Source: Ectobius pallidus (lineage: Eukaryota > Arthropoda > Insecta > Blattodea > Ectobiidae). From it: DNA of 64,000 nucleotides. The DNA lies in assembly GCA_964059195.1 (NCBI GenBank), contig CAXKWD010000005.1, forward strand, positions 94,625,882 through 94,689,881, written 5' to 3'. The notes under the pieces are model-generated. The model was given only the letters and a program-made list of their open reading frames with translations, was not told the DNA's origin and did not search any database. Positions 1 to 12,984 of this stretch are shown one piece after another. Both the position numbers and the translations under genes were made by a program. Every line of letters starts with the position of its first letter. Positions within the stretch are counted from its first letter, which is position 1.

Positions 1-2352
1 TTATTGTTCTGTTAGACCTTCCTTCTCTTAGACCTAAGATTAATAGACCTCATGTCATGAATTTGTTTTATGTAGTGCTAATAGTGATGAATGATTAAAA
101 CTATTTTAAAGGATTAATATTTAATTATTATGGTACTATGTATTTTTTCTTTTGAATACAGATACTTGACATCCTGTAAGCGTTTGCATGTTCAGGAAAT
201 ATCTCAAAACACTGTCAATCGGACATTCCTTCACATGAACATTTTCTTTGTTTACATGTTTTAAAATCCGTAATGGGGACATTAACATCAAAATTGAAAA
301 GAAAAATAACTGTCAGTAGTTTAGTTATACAATGAACGCCGCTAAATGTAATCATGAATAATATCATCAGTCTAATAATGTTATCACTTTTAAGAAGTCC
401 CTTATGGATTAATACTGATACATTGAAAAAATGCTGTTTATTACATGATCAAAGATTCAGTTTATGTTATCATATTTTCCTTTTAACGGTTTTGTTTCTA
501 ACTCAACCGTATAGTGTTGTATTGGAAGTAACGGTACTGTTCCCAGCTCACAGGATGACCTGTTCGAGGAGGTGATATTCCCTAACTTTCTCATTTAAGC
601 AATAAAATATGTTTTACCCCTCCGTTTAGCTTGCTTTTGATTTGGGAAGATCACAGTGTCAATATGCAGTGATGGTTAGTGTAAAATGAAAATACTTGAA
701 CAGACTGGCGTTAGATGTTTTGCTAAGCGGTCTTCAACACAGGTCAGTATACTTCCAAAAGCACAATGAGTATGAAATATTAGTTAATGAACTCCAAAAG
801 GAAAACTAAAACAATTAAATACTTTTTATTGATTGCAAAAATAGCTGCTTGCACTCTAATACTGTATGATGAGTGGTTCAATGATTCACAGTTATGTATC
901 ATCTTGTATGTATGAATAAATAGCTTTTAATTCTATTTTTGTAGTGTATTATCTTATGTATGGATAAATAACCTTAAATTTTCTTTGTGATTATTATCAA
1001 CTGGTTAATATTATTAGATTAGCTGCATCCTGAAGTGATCACAATAAGCGGCGTGCACTGTACATGACATTCTAATTGCACATCATAACTCAAGAAATAC
1101 CATGACTATTTTCTCTAAGTATAATAAATGTTGACATAATTTAGAAACTCAAAGTAAAGTGAAGTGAATTAGGGAAAAAGTACAGGACACTCATTCTAGA
1201 CTCAAAATGGAACACAAGCTACACACAGTAACTAACAGTTAAAGTAAATGCTCAAATTCGAGCATGCACACAGGAAATAGCTCACCCCGTGTGTACAAAC
1301 TGAGCTAACCCTACCGATAGTAGGAGGCCCTTGCCTGAAAAGGATTCAGTGGCTTTTTCTAATTTCTAATAATACAAAATTCAACCTAACATTGTATTTT
1401 TGCCTATGCGGCTCAAGCTGGCATGAATGCATAATTTAGCTCACTAAGCTACTAAAAGATGAGTTGCACAAGGCGACATATTAGCAGGAAATATCCACAA
1501 TTGATTTACTTGGAGTTGACATAGCTGTCCGTTGATGCCTATTGATGATGCCTACATATATTAACATATTATTAACAAATATTGCAACAGTGGTAGTTCT
1601 CCAATGAAGCAATTGAATCACCAAGTATAGTAAGTACTGTAGTGAAATTAATGAGGTAAGCTCCTTACAAACTACAATTCAAAAATGCAAAGGCTTATTA
1701 TTAGCCAAAGAAATAAGCCAGCTTAGATCAGAGCTTTTGATAAGTCTAGCCTCTGAAGATAACAGAAAATGTGAACAAAAATTGGGAGTGGATATGCAGA
1801 CGTCTGATAACTAATGCACTATTTTTATGTTTTGTGCATTTTATTCACTGGACGAGATACGAGTACATGGACTAAAACTGGTAAGAATGACTAAACATTT
1901 ATTTGATAGAAGTAAGACACAGTTTGTCAAAACATCATTTAGAAAAAGAAATGAATGTCACTGTCTTAGGAAAGGCTAATATCAGGGTACAACTTGCTGT
2001 TGGCTACAGAACATCTGTTCTTAAGCATAATGAGCTTGATGAAAAAATCATATATCTTGTCATGTATTGCTGATGCTACTAAATTTTGCAGGGAATTTGA
2101 ATTGCCTTGAGTGGGCATAATGTAACAGATAGTACTGATAACCCAAATGTTTCTAAAGGTCTCCTTAATAACACTGCAGCACTTTACAACGTTCTGAAAT
2201 AACATAGATAATTAAAGATAAATGAGCTTCTAGATACAATTTTGACTGTCTTCCTCCTAGCACCTATAGCCTATTTTTCATGTGTCCCTCTCCTATAAAA
2301 TCTCATGTGACTCACCCATGTCTTATATGTCTGTATATAGTGTACATGAACA
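1..2352. other. Non-coding sequence, no gene recognised
   Basis: AT-rich sequence with only short ORFs lacking any recognisable motif. It probably belongs to an intron of the gene whose last exon is at 4668-4885, but no other exon of that gene could be identified here. Confidence 0.5.
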
Positions 2353-2933
2353 AGGGGGATTCGGAAAGTAAGTTCTGTTAATTTTTTAAGGAAGGCTACT
2401 ATATTTTTAGAACTTTTACTACACTCAAATGGAAAGGAAGCTTTTACATTATTTTTCAACTTAAATTGCATTTACATTCAGACATTTTCTGTACTGCTTC
2501 ACAAGCTTAAAATATGTCCAAAAACAGTTGCCATGAGCTTTTTTGTTGAAAATTACTAGAATGTTAAAACAAAACGACAGTCAATGGCATGGAATCACAA
2601 TAACTCCACTACGAAACCATAAAAAAAAGCCTCCAAACCTGTTCAACAAAGAAGCTCACAGCAACTGTTTTTTGGACAAGCAAGATGAACTTCATAGAAC
2701 GAGACACAACAGCCAACTCTGATGTCTACTGTCAGACAATCACAGGTGGCAGAGCCCCCCTATGCAGAGGGAATTTCAAAGCTTGTGAAACGGTATGACA
2801 AATTTCTGAATGCAAATGGAAATTATGTTGAAAAATAATGTACAGATTTAATTTCCACTTGTGTGCAACAGAGGTTCCAAAAATAAAGCATTCCTTAAAC
2901 AAATTAACAGAACTTACTTTCTGAATCACCCCA
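2353..2933. mobile_element. Degenerate mariner-like element
   Basis: The ends are inverted repeats: GGATTCGGAAAGTAAGTTCT on the left (about 2357) and its near-complement on the right (about 2905-2928). Between them are frame-broken fragments resembling the middle and end of a mariner transposase, for example the peptide FQSL followed by a tract ending in MLKNN. At about 580 bp it is a deletion derivative with no usable transposase. Confidence 0.7.
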
Positions 2934-3470
2934 TATGTGAATGTGATACATCTGGGCATGGGAATTTAAATGGACTTCGTATAATGTCAGCTAGGCTTTA
3001 AGTGTAAATGTGCTACACTCATACAACTTTCTGTACCCTAAGCATGCGAAATACAGCTTCTTCAGAATCTGACATAGAATAAGATACGAGTACAAATTCA
3101 GATGTTGCTGCTTTATGCAAAGATGTCTTGTTTGCCAGACAAGATGTAAATCTGAGATTGTTCAAATTATCCCTGCCTTATAACCACCCTTCAGATACAT
3201 TTTACAAAAAAAAGTTTCAAATAAAAGCTTTAGTCCTCATGTACAAATTTTAAACGAAGGCGTTAGAGTTCTTTTGAAAAAATCGTGAAAAATTGGATTT
3301 TCTTCCTGTAAAGTGGTAGTAAAATTAAGAGAAAGTCGTCCCCAAACTTAATTTTATATCTCCAGAACGTATGGAACCCAAATATAAATCTTTTTTTCCT
3401 AAGACGTTTTGTGTTCTCGATCAATGCTGTTCACAGTCATAAAGGCAAATGGACAAATATACATGTTTAA
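2934..3470. other. Non-coding sequence
   Basis: AT-rich, no gene or clear repeat seen, up to the small fold-back MITE that begins at 3471. Confidence 0.5.
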
Positions 3471-3570
3471 TAAAAACACTTTCTGTAACGCATTTTATTT
3501 ACCTTGGTAAACTTCTTGGTAAACATAAGTTTTACAAGGGAAATAAAGTGGATTACAGAAAGTGTTTCTA
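3471..3570. mobile_element. Small fold-back MITE with TTAA duplication
   Basis: A 100-bp element flanked on both sides by TTAA (3467-3470 and 3571-3574). Its ends are inverted repeats of about 20 bp containing AACACTTTCTGTAA. TTAA target sites fit piggyBac- or Kolobok-mobilised MITEs; which one cannot be told from the ends alone. Confidence 0.7.
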
Positions 3571-3888
3571 TTAAGCTATTTTAATACACAACGCTAAAGT
3601 TAGGCACAAGAATGAAATATACATGTTTCTCAAAATTATATTTTTGAATTCATGAGACCTTAAAACGTGTATAAGTGTTGAAAATGCAATATCAGATTTC
3701 AGGGTCGAACACAATACTTCCTCTACCTGTACCTGAGGTATGAGTAGAGGAAATGATAAGTGTTTCTCTCCTTTATTTTCTCACATCCCCTCCACTCAGG
3801 ACACTCTACTTGCCTACTGAGAAATTTGGACCTGGCTGTGTCATATACTTCCTGTATTTACTTACAAACTCTATGATGTTATAAGATA

Positions 3889-4627
3889 TGAGGAGTGTCG
3901 CGTTAAGTCCACCTCCGATCGTAATGTAGTTTTTTGCAGATTCCCATTCTCTGAGGTGTTCTGCATGATACTACATAACGTTTTTGTTTCAAATCGCAAC
4001 CTTTCCTCATTAAAATTGAGCCTGAAATATGGGGTTCGATGCAAAACGCGTTCGGTCCAGAACTTGGTTCTGTGCAAATTACGTTGAGTCCACATTTTAG
4101 ACGCGATCACGTGCGAAACAGGTGGTTGAACTTTACAATATCTATTTTTTGCAGGTGTTCTTCTAATGAAAGCGGTATTCACCAGACACCAAAACAGATG
4201 TCATTAGCGGTCAATAATAAAAGAAGAGAAGCATGGATTTTCCATGATTTAAATTGCTTAAAAAACAGAAATTGTTTAAATTTTGACAATTTGGCACTTC
4301 GGCAAGAGTTCACTTTGTATTAGAGCGAAAAGATGTGATTGTAATTCCTAAATAAAATACTAACTTGCATCTTTTTAAATGATTATTATTATAGTGTTGG
4401 GTCAAAACGCGTAAGTCCATTACTTTCGAAACTTTAACTATCAATAAAAGATGTAAATGAAAAGAATGATTTGACACACCCAATACATTTTACTATATAT
4501 TAATTACTGATTCTGATCATTAAAAAATATTGCAAATTCGTTTGATAGTTTGGCTACAAACAGTTTTTCGTCATTCCTGAAAAATCATTATTTGAGGACT
4601 AAATGCGTTTTGGATCGACGCTCCTCA
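3889..4627. mobile_element. MITE with TA duplication, just upstream of an exon
   Basis: Ends read TGAGGAGTGTCG on the left and CGACGCTCCTCA on the right, flanked by TA. The 739-bp interior has ORFs on both strands that show no known domain and look incidental. Its right end is only 40 bp from the 3' splice site of the exon at 4668, so it is probably intronic. Confidence 0.65.
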
Positions 4628-4667
4628 TATAATATGAAGATTTAAAATATTTTATTAAACATTTCAG

Positions 4668-4885
4668 ATGTGCCGCCTGCCACCCCTATGGCACCTAGCT
4701 ACACTGCTTTGCAACAGCCAGCACCATCTGCTGCACCCGATGTCAACCAAGCTTCATTAGCTACGAGCAAGAATTTGTATGCCAATTTGAGCAACTACAA
4801 CACCGCAGCTCGAGGGTGGGGCTCTGGATTTGATTATTACAGGCCTGTCACATTCAATCCTAGTAAACTGGCCTACACTACATAA
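4668..4885 (+). CDS. Last coding exon, possibly a Zasp-like sarcomeric protein
   Basis: A 3' splice site (TTTCAG, ending at 4667) opens an exon that runs 72 codons to TAA at 4883-4885. The peptide is rich in Pro, Ala and Ser near its start, then reads [20 protein letters not shown] and ends in SKLAYTT. The aromatic C-terminal block is conserved-looking and unlike the surrounding sequence. It reminds me of C-terminal segments of insect Zasp or other myofibrillar proteins, but I cannot confirm this. No in-frame ATG is needed because this is an internal start of an exon. Upstream exons are outside the window or too short to recognise. AATAAA-like signals occur from about 4970. Confidence 0.6.
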
Positions 4886-6499
4886 GTGAACTACTCTTTT
4901 GACTGTTGCAGACACAATCAAATTATTTTGGTGACATTTAAAAAATATAGCCATGTCTAAAAAAACAAATAACAATAAAAATAAAATACTACATGTAAAA
5001 AAAAAGAGTGTTCATTTTGAAAATAAAGAAATGCCAAAAATACTGTATTATGAAAAGTGTGTATAGTCTAAAGGGCAAAGGCAAATCTACATATAATTAT
5101 CATAAAAAGTGAGTGATTGTGAATAGATTTGATTTGATTAAAACATTAGCAGATTTTAGTTTCATTTTAAAATATCTACCATCTAGGGTACTGTAAATGT
5201 GAAATATTATTACCAAATTATCCATTACCTGTACAATTGTATATACAGTATTTAATAATTATTATTAATGTCATCCTGCTTGTAAAAAATGACTGAATAA
5301 AGAAGTTTTGGACAGATGCAAGTAAACACAGATTTTTAACAGATTTTTAATACTGTTCTGTATAAATTGCCAAACAAAGAATAACTTACCACAAATAAAC
5401 AGAAATGCCACAAGTCAAATATCAATTTGATATTACTTTTTACATTGAGACTGTGTTTATATCATTATATTTAGCTTTATAATATTACAATTTTAAAACA
5501 CATAGATTGTTAATATAGCTTCCTTATTAACAGCTTGCCCCATACCATCTTGTTTATAGTATATATTGTATATACGGAATAGGACTTATATTTTGAATAG
5601 TTATAGTGTTATTGTTAGATCTTTCTTTAGGAGTTTAAACAGTGAAGTTAAAATAAAACTAGGTCTAATTTTGAAACATATTTTTAACGTACTTCACTTT
5701 CTTTTACTACACAGCCAACAACTGAAGACGCCTTGGACAAGATGAAAGTACTCTTATACAGGCTAGTAAAAATAAATGTCAATTATCTTAAAGATATGTT
5801 TTTTTAATTAATAATAGTTATATTTCTTTCAAACCCTTGAGAATGTCTCGGAATACGGAGAATTTTTCCTCTTAGTCCGTTATGGATTACAAAAGATGGA
5901 GAAATACAAGAATTCTCTACAAGTTCTATAGAAATACGACAAAAATAGGAAATTAAGTGTTTGGAACTACCAATAGATTTAGTCATTATTATTATTACTA
6001 TTATTATTAGTAATAGAAAAATACTTGTTATAGAACACATAATTACATCTGTTTTACAATGATTTGTTAATTGTGCTTTTATTAAACAAATGTTTATTCT
6101 TGTTGAATGTATGTCAATATTACACTATTGTGTTATTTACATTTATGTTAATATAATATTTAAACGATTTATGTGCAATTTTCAAGTACCGTAACTTCCA
6201 CACACAGTACACATTCAATAAACCAATACTACACTCAGAAAAATAGGTTCCATAAAGCTCTATAACTAGGTTTTGATGCCCCTACATTGAATATTAGTTA
6301 CGTGAGGTAGTGTGGGATTATTGAATGTTTACCAAAGGTTCCAAATCCATGCACCTAATACAAATACAAAAATAATTAATTGTTACTAATATTCACTGGG
6401 AAAGTCTTGTTCTTATATAACAAAAACAACAAAAATACCATGTTAAATACTACAGTGTCTTCTTTTTCTAGAAAAACATTTACCAACAAAATGCTCACA
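4886..6499 (+). other. Probable 3' UTR and downstream non-coding DNA
   Basis: Follows the stop codon at 4885. It is strongly AT-rich and holds several AATAAA hexamers (near 4972 and 5296), so the transcript could end at more than one place. No further gene seen. Confidence 0.5.
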
Positions 6500-6846
6500 C
6501 AGTAAAGTCCCGCTAATCCAGATCCTGCTTGTGCGGACATCTGTTAATCCAGACAGGACTTAAACAATAAATTTTAAATTTTAATCACAAAGATGTTTTG
6601 TTTCATTAAACCTACATCAGTTCATAGGTTAAAAACTTATGTTTACATTTACAGTTTCTACTAAAATTAATATTAAGATGTAGAAAAAGTTGTATATATG
6701 AAAAAAATCGATTTCTACAGTATCACCCATCTAAACCTTGTATTAAAGTACAATACATGCATTTTAAGGCAAATTCCATTCAATCCAGACTTTCAGTGAT
6801 CCGGACAAATCTGGTCTTATCTAATCTGGATTAGTGGGACTCAGCT
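6500..6846. mobile_element. Tigger/pogo-type MITE
   Basis: Left end CAGTAAAGTCCCGCTAATCC and right end GGATTAGTGGGACTCAGCTA are imperfect inverted repeats of the pogo/Tigger form. Internal copies of the motif occur at about 6780-6835. There is no coding capacity. A related fragment lies at 59461-59800. Confidence 0.65.
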
Positions 6847-6870
6847 ATATATCAATATTATTTCTCTCCC

Positions 6871-7170
6871 ATGCACTCAAAAACAGTAGAAACCATTAAA
6901 TCGACGTGGGAAATGACATTAGAAACCACTACTCCTGTGTTGATTTTAAGGAGGAAAGTATCAGATAAGTTTGAGGTCTATGAAGAAGTGGTCTGTACAT
7001 TTAACATTGGCTCCATCAAAAGAGTGGACATAGTTGTTATAAATAGGGAACAGGACAAGGGACTAATTCTTGACCCTACAGTTCAGTTCGAGAAGAACTC
7101 AGATCAAATTAAGGAGGCTGGCATTACGAACCTACAAAGTACAAGTACAAAATTTCAAATTGGAAAGTAG
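6871..7170 (+). pseudogene. Fragment of a non-LTR element C-terminal nuclease region
   Basis: A 99-codon ORF with the blocks STWEMTLETTTPV, SIKRVDIVVINRE and KGLILDPTVQFE. The pattern of an R-x-DI strand followed by ILDPT resembles the restriction-enzyme-like region that follows the reverse transcriptase in some non-LTR elements. It lacks any reverse transcriptase and any upstream partner, so it is read as a degraded fragment. The assignment rests on recalled family patterns. Confidence 0.35.
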
Positions 7171-8313
7171 TTGATCTGTTTGTGGTGCTCATGGAGTGGT
7201 CACGAAATTTACTATTACTCTGTTCTGCTGGTTTGGATCGCAACTGGACATTTTGGAAGGCATTGTACTACAGATTATTAGTGACTCATTGAGCATTCTA
7301 CACAATCATTTGTATAACATTCATTGATTAAATTAATTAATTCTAATTTGGCAAGCTGTCCTATTTTCTAAATGTAATATTATCTTTTCTTAGTGTACTT
7401 TATTTTTTTCATATATCACATTTTATTTGTCTTAATATGTTAATACTACATTTTAATTTTTTTTATTATTCAAAATTGTCTTTTTAGATTTATTAGAAGG
7501 CTGTGTCTTTACGACAATCCTAAAATAAGACAGTTATCTAAACTTGGATTGTCTCTCTCCAATAAGAAAAAGAAAATGTTATTAGTTTTGAGAAATCGAG
7601 AGGCCAAAAACAAAGCACATTAAAAGAAAAACAAGCTTACATTAGCCAAGTCTAATTTCTAGGTTTCTTGGCAATTTCATACAATACTTAAGAAAAACAC
7701 ATAATTTTATTAGTTTTGAAAGACAATGGGTGGAGATTTTAACCCCATAACCCTCCCCCCAGATATGCCCCTACCCAATATCACCATCTACAAATACAGA
7801 AGAACTTCCTTTATCCGATTATCCACACTAATTGGGGACTGGCATGATCCAGATATGCAGAAATCTGGATAATTGGACTGGAAATGGAAATCACTCCAAC
7901 ATTTTATTCTGGAAACACTGAACTACACTTGAACCCTAAAATTGTTCAATTGGTCAATTTTAGAGCACCTTTTCGAAAGTCTCAAACACAGACTTGTTAC
8001 CAACCCTAGACAGGCATCTCGTCCAGGTTCTCGGTTCAAGCATAGCAGCACAGAAAATGAAAAAGAAACAGAAAACAGAGTTACTATTGCTCTTGCTCTT
8101 GGAAGATTGGCATCATGTAACAAATATAACTTGTAGAGATAGAAGCATCTCCATTTTGTGTGATTTTTCCATCTTTAAAAGAACAGACATTTAGAAAACA
8201 TGTGAACACAAACAGTCAAAAAACCTTGAACAATAATTCACAGATAATTGATTCACTTCCAATTTCTACATCAAAATGTGAAAGATAGTTCAGTATGACG
8301 AACGATATTCACA

Positions 8314-8360
<47 letters not shown>

Positions 8361-8794
8361 CAACAACAACAACAGTTTGCTGGCACTACGAACTGGAAGA
8401 CCAATAAAATTATTATAAAAAGTGCTCAAAAACAAAAAGTTCCAGAATAATTTTATTTATCCACATCAACACAACCGACCATGACTTAACAAAGGATGAT
8501 TTGCTCAATATAGGAAAATAGGCAGATAGTAAATAGGTAGCCTATGTGCATTTAGGCTACCAAGTATTATTTAAATAGAAACATATTGTATACTTACTAG
8601 TTATTTTTCTCATCCTTTTTACTTTTCTTAGGAATAATTTTTGTAGTATAATTTTCTTTTCTTAAGGTTAATTTTGTTTTAATAATTAATTTCATTTTTT
8701 AATACATATGAAATATTCATTTCCTTTATGTTACATAATACTGGAAGACAGATTTTGAAGCATTTAACATTAGTATGAAACCTCTAATGTGATT
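7171..8794. other. Non-coding DNA downstream of CFAP96
   Basis: No gene recognised. It includes a short pogo-like inverted fragment (about 7800-7880) and an (ATA)n/(AAC)n microsatellite at 8310-8372. Confidence 0.5.
8310..8372. repeat. (ATA)n then (AAC)n microsatellite
   Basis: Uninterrupted trinucleotide run that changes from ATA to AAC units. Confidence 0.95.
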
Positions 8795-9022
8795 TTATTG
8801 ATTAGGGAATGTAAGGGGTTCAAAAGTCCTCCAATTTGTTTCATTCAAAGAGCAATCAACTTTTTTATTTACAATAGAGCATGTTTGCTTGGTCCTGGAT
8901 CCTGCCTGGGGATAAAACAGTTTTAAGTCCTTCTTTTTACGCATTTTCTCACCTTTACTGAAGTAAGGATCTACTGAATGTTCTGGCCACTTGTCAAAGC
9001 AGCCTGCTTTACATCCTCCAAG
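8795..9022 (-). CDS. CFAP96: CFAP96 homologue, exon 6 (last)
   Basis: Acceptor ATTCTTAG opens the exon at 9022 in phase 0. The peptide begins LGGCKAGCFDKWPEHSVDPY, matching in style the conserved GG-x-KAG-x-FD segment near the C-terminus of CFAP96/C4orf47 proteins, and continues for 75 residues to TAA at 8797-8795. An AATAAA hexamer overlaps the stop codon. The exon is separated from exon 5 by an 18.3-kb intron that holds the palindromic element. Confidence 0.88.
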   Translation of the reverse strand, partial: LGGCKAGCFDKWPEHSVDPYFSKGEKMRKKKDLKLFYPQAGSRTKQTCSIVNKKVDCSLNETNWRTFEPLTFPNQ

Positions 9023-9404
9023 CTAAGAATGAAGAAAGAAGTTTTATTAGAACCTATCATAATGCTAAACATAGCTACTATAATGCAATCATTTGTACAT
9101 TGAGGTTATTTTTTGGAGTTGCATTTGAATGTTCCAAAAAATATAATAAATGTTTCTGGAGAACTCTTGACTGCAGAGGTATATTTTGGCTTAGGCAGCA
9201 CAGATTATACAGATGCTGAGTGCATTTTACGTAGCTAGCAGAGATGTTTGTATCATGTAAGGGGTTTCTGTACATGTGGTAGTTTTGCTACTTTAAATTT
9301 TAGTTTTTAAAATATGATCATTTACAGCTGGATTGGATAGAAAGTTGTTATTTATCCATGAATCCTTTCCTATCATAATATTATGTGTGTACATATAATT
9401 AAAT

Positions 9405-9710
9405 GACTGCTGGCGTGGTCTTGTGGTAAGCATCTCTGACTACAGATCCATTGGCCCGGGTTCGATCCCCAGTGCCTCCTCGGATTTTTCTGAGGTAGGA
9501 AGAGGGGTGCACTCAGCCTCGTGATTCAAATTGAGGAGCTACTTGATAGAGAAGTAGCGGCTTCGGTCATGAAAACCACCATTAACGGCCATGGGTGCGG
9601 CATGCTGACCACATGCCCCCCAATCCTGCCATCTGCCTGTGGTAGATGATGCAGCAGTCGGGTGGTAGGCCAAGTCCCTCCAAGGATGAAGCGCCATGGA
9701 GTTTAGTTTA
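9405..9710 (+). mobile_element. tRNA-derived SINE (family A) with 16-bp duplication
   Basis: A 306-bp element whose first 68 bp are tRNA-like, with an A box in GTGGTCTTGTGGTAAG and a B box GGTTCGATCCC. It ends in TTTAG repeats. It is flanked by a perfect 16-bp duplication (9389-9404 and 9711-9726), proof of retroposition. Other copies lie at 62486-62786 and 49894-50092, both on the minus strand. Confidence 0.92.
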
Positions 9711-9726
9711 GTACATATAATTAAAT

Positions 9727-10417
9727 ACCTGTATGTCTAATATTGTTTAACACAATGACAACAGAGAGACTCTTGAATCTTTTACTGCAGATTTCTTGGT
9801 TTTGACAGCATGAGTAAGGTTTGTGCATACAAAAAAATGTGTTTTTGTAGATTTAGTAAATGAACTGAGAAGAAATCCTGAAGATTACTAAAAGAATGGA
9901 AAAATTTCTCAAATATGCAGTCAATGAAAAGGGGCAAAAATTTATGTCATGGCTGCTAAATTGTGCCCTATTCACTCGGTTTGAGTATATAAATTTCTAA
10001 ACCCTGACAGCATAATGTCCTTTTTTGTTTGTTGGTAACTGCAAGCAATTTATTAAGAGGCAATAAAAACAATAGGAAGGTTTGAAAAAAGCACCTGCGC
10101 CACAGAATTATAAAAAACCCAACAGAAAAGCTTTCAGGGGACATGAAGAATATAACTTGCAAGCAAAAGTGACAGAAACAGGAAAAACATCTTCAAAACC
10201 CAGTCAGATTTTGCATTGCATAGGAAAAGAAAGGAACCTGTAACATATGCCGTTCTAGCACAAAGAAAAAGTTTTGAAAGGTACCATACAATAAAGAATT
10301 TTTAGGGCATCTGTTGAATGCAGTAATAAAATTTTATTAAAACATATCTGTGTTTACTTTGAGACATAATTGTTATTTAAACCGGATCTGTTGAATACAG
10401 TAATAAATTTTTTTTTT
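9727..10417. other. Intronic DNA with a partial tandem duplication
   Basis: Within CFAP96 intron 5. A ~70-bp segment (about 10305-10384) is repeated directly at about 10385-10417 and again beyond the next element at 11290-11337, showing that the second copy was split by an insertion. Confidence 0.6.
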
Positions 10418-10568
10418 AGGTAGATTTTCGAAGAAAAATCTACCTATTGCAATGGATACCACTTTATGATTTTCGAAAAATTCTTTCATATCTTTACGTT
10501 TCATGCTCCCCTAAGTACGAAACCACCGCCCGTTCAAAAAAAAATTTTGTGATATTTATATATATATT

Positions 10569-10599
<31 letters not shown>

Positions 10600-11261
10600 A
10601 TTTATATATATATATATATATCTTTACACGATAGCGGCCGTAATTTTGAAGATATTTGAACCAAATTTTATTATGTTATTTCTAGGCCCAATAGTTCGGA
10701 CAAGTTCGTTAATGGGCAAAATTGGCCCAAGGGGGTGGTCGGGGGAGGGGGTTGAAATTTTAAAACATTTATATCTCGGCCCCTATCAAGTATAGAGGGA
10801 AACTTTGTTTGAATAAATTAGAGTACTCCCTATGGAGTTCACAGTGACACCAACAATTCGGGGGTTCGAGTGAGGGTGGGGGTGGGGGTGGGGGATGAAA
10901 ATTCGAAACTTTTGAAACCACGTCTTGTGGGGTATCATTGAAAAGCTCTTGATGAGTACTCTACAAATCAATAAATAGTTTCTTGATAGCTCTCATATGA
11001 CGCGAGATTTTAATGTTTGAAAATAATAACACTTAAAAGAATTATTATAATTCATAATTTTGTCTTGTTTAGCGGCTTTGCTAATTTTATTCATTGCTGA
11101 TCTTGTGCACGGCCTCCCAGAATATTATATCCTATTCTTGTTGTCAAAACAAATGATTGTAGGCACTTCCTCTTTACTGCAGGTTTACCATGCCAAGGCT
11201 AAAGAAAAAGAGTGCTATGCAGCGACAATAAATTAAACCAAAAGCACTTCGAAATCTACCT
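10418..11261. mobile_element. Short TIR element splitting a duplicated segment
   Basis: Left end AGGTAGATTTTCGAAG and right end CTTCGAAATCTACCT are inverted repeats. The interior has an (AT)n tract (10555-10622) and G-rich runs, with no transposase. The flanking host segment is a tandem duplication whose second copy this element interrupts. The right boundary may extend to about 11285, where a second TTTAGG-like complement is found. Confidence 0.55.
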
Positions 11262-11285
11262 CCGCCTGTAGGCCTGCCTAAAGGG

Positions 11286-12188
11286 ATTTTTAAAACATAT
11301 CTGTGTTTAGTTTGAGACATAATTCTTATTTAAACCGGAGTTTAAAGAGCTGGTACCGGTACAAAAGGGGAAAGTCCAGTCTACAAGGGATGGTTAGCCT
11401 GCACAGCTGTCGGTCGCAATTGTTTTGAAAATGACTGTAAATAAATTACCTTTCAAAATGATTTCAGAATAAGATATGAAGGTTACAGGGGAAGGAGTAA
11501 TTTCAAAAGATTAAAAGATATTCCAAAAATAATTTTTAAAATTTGAGTACTGAAAACCCAGACATATTAAATAAATAATGAATACATGTTCATACTAAAG
11601 TAACAATAATGTGTTTTATACACGTGGCGTGAGTATGAAGTTCTGAAATTAACTGAGAAATGTAAATAAAATCATCAAATACAATAAAATACACACATAT
11701 TATTAGGAAATATGTGGAAAATACCGTACTTTCTTTGTGTTATCATAACCCAAGTTTCATACAGAATCTTTTCTTATTAGAATGTTTAATTAAACATTCA
11801 TTACATTAATTACTGTATTGCTTATGAAAAAGAGACTCAAAATACAACTGAGCTTTCATCTCTTGCAGATTGCATTTCTTCTTAACAATCTAACACAATA
11901 ATTAGAACAGAATTAAATAATGAAATCTGGATAAACTTAATACCACATCTAAGAAATTAACACGCCAAGTTGTCACATGTGCAGTAAATGTCATTGTCAC
12001 TACTGACTTTCTGCCTTCATTTCCTGTGATGCATGGACTTTCTGCCTTCATAACCAGCACAGTGAAATTTAAACTGCTATTTTTCCCTTACCTTCCACAT
12101 GCTTTGCTAGTTTCAAAAACAATATTAAAAGATTACTAAATAGATAAGATGATCTTGATGTCTCAATTTCTGATTTTCATCGACCTTA
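11286..12188. other. Intronic non-coding DNA
   Basis: AT-rich sequence within CFAP96 intron 5, with no gene or bounded repeat recognised. Confidence 0.5.
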
Positions 12189-12350
12189 AGCTGTGTCTCC
12201 ATTGATATACATTTAACACCAACATGTCAATATTAACAAGTTGATATTGACATTTATATTGCAATTTCGCATTCCAATTGACTTGACATCAGTGGCGACT
12301 CCTGGTTTTTTAGTTGTGTAGGATGGTGTGAGTAGTTATGTATTGTTCAT

Positions 12351-12560
12351 GACCCCTGCGGTGGCTTACTGAATGCAACCCGCAATACAGGGGCAGCCAC
12401 CGTGTATTGCAGGGGCAGACCCCTGCAATACAAGGTGGCGGCGTAGGGGAAGGTGGCGCGTAGGGGAAGGTGGCTTAGTGGAGGGGGAGGTGGCTTAGAT
12501 GTCAGGGGTGGTTCAACTACCACAAAGTCTGGCCCCACCATTATTAGGCCCCCACACATC
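12351..12560. repeat. GC-rich terminal zone, left arm
   Basis: Unusually GC-rich for this window, with short repeats of GCAATACAGGGG, GTATTGCAGGGGCAGACCCC and GGTGGC. The GCAACCCGCAATACAGGGG motif recurs near the axis at 18957-18976. The same zone is mirrored at 25724-25933. Confidence 0.8.
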
Positions 12561-12984
12561 TCACGGTCATTTCCGATTCAGCCAGTGGTTATAACATTAG
12601 GATATTTCCCACTGCCCTTTGGCCACCTGGGTGCTTATTGATCATAGCTCTGGGTGCTAGCGCCCTTTGTAGAACAACGGCCTAAGTGTTTTGTGGAAAC
12701 TATGGGAATATATTTCGCTATCGGTAATTATTTGCGAGTTTGTAATATTTGCATGTCTCGCTACCGTAGCGGGGGGTCCAGATGCTGTCTGCTGGCTCGC
12801 GTGGCAGCCGCTCGTACGAAAATATCCCAGCGCAGCGGTGGTCCTGCTTGCACGCAATCGTCTTACATATGCATGTGTCGATGTTGCCGCACATGTCTAA
12901 TTATTTGTGATATAATATTATATTAGTAGTATAGGAACCTTTATACAGCGGCGACGCCGGACGACGCCTCTTCCAGACGCCTAG

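Noticed and set aside
10447..10659. 70-aa ORF with Ile-Tyr repeats
   Set aside because: It is the translation of an (AT)n tract.
12347..12926. Several ORFs in the GC-rich terminal zone
   Set aside because: Open frames occur on both strands as expected from GC-rich sequence, with no recognisable domain or promoter.
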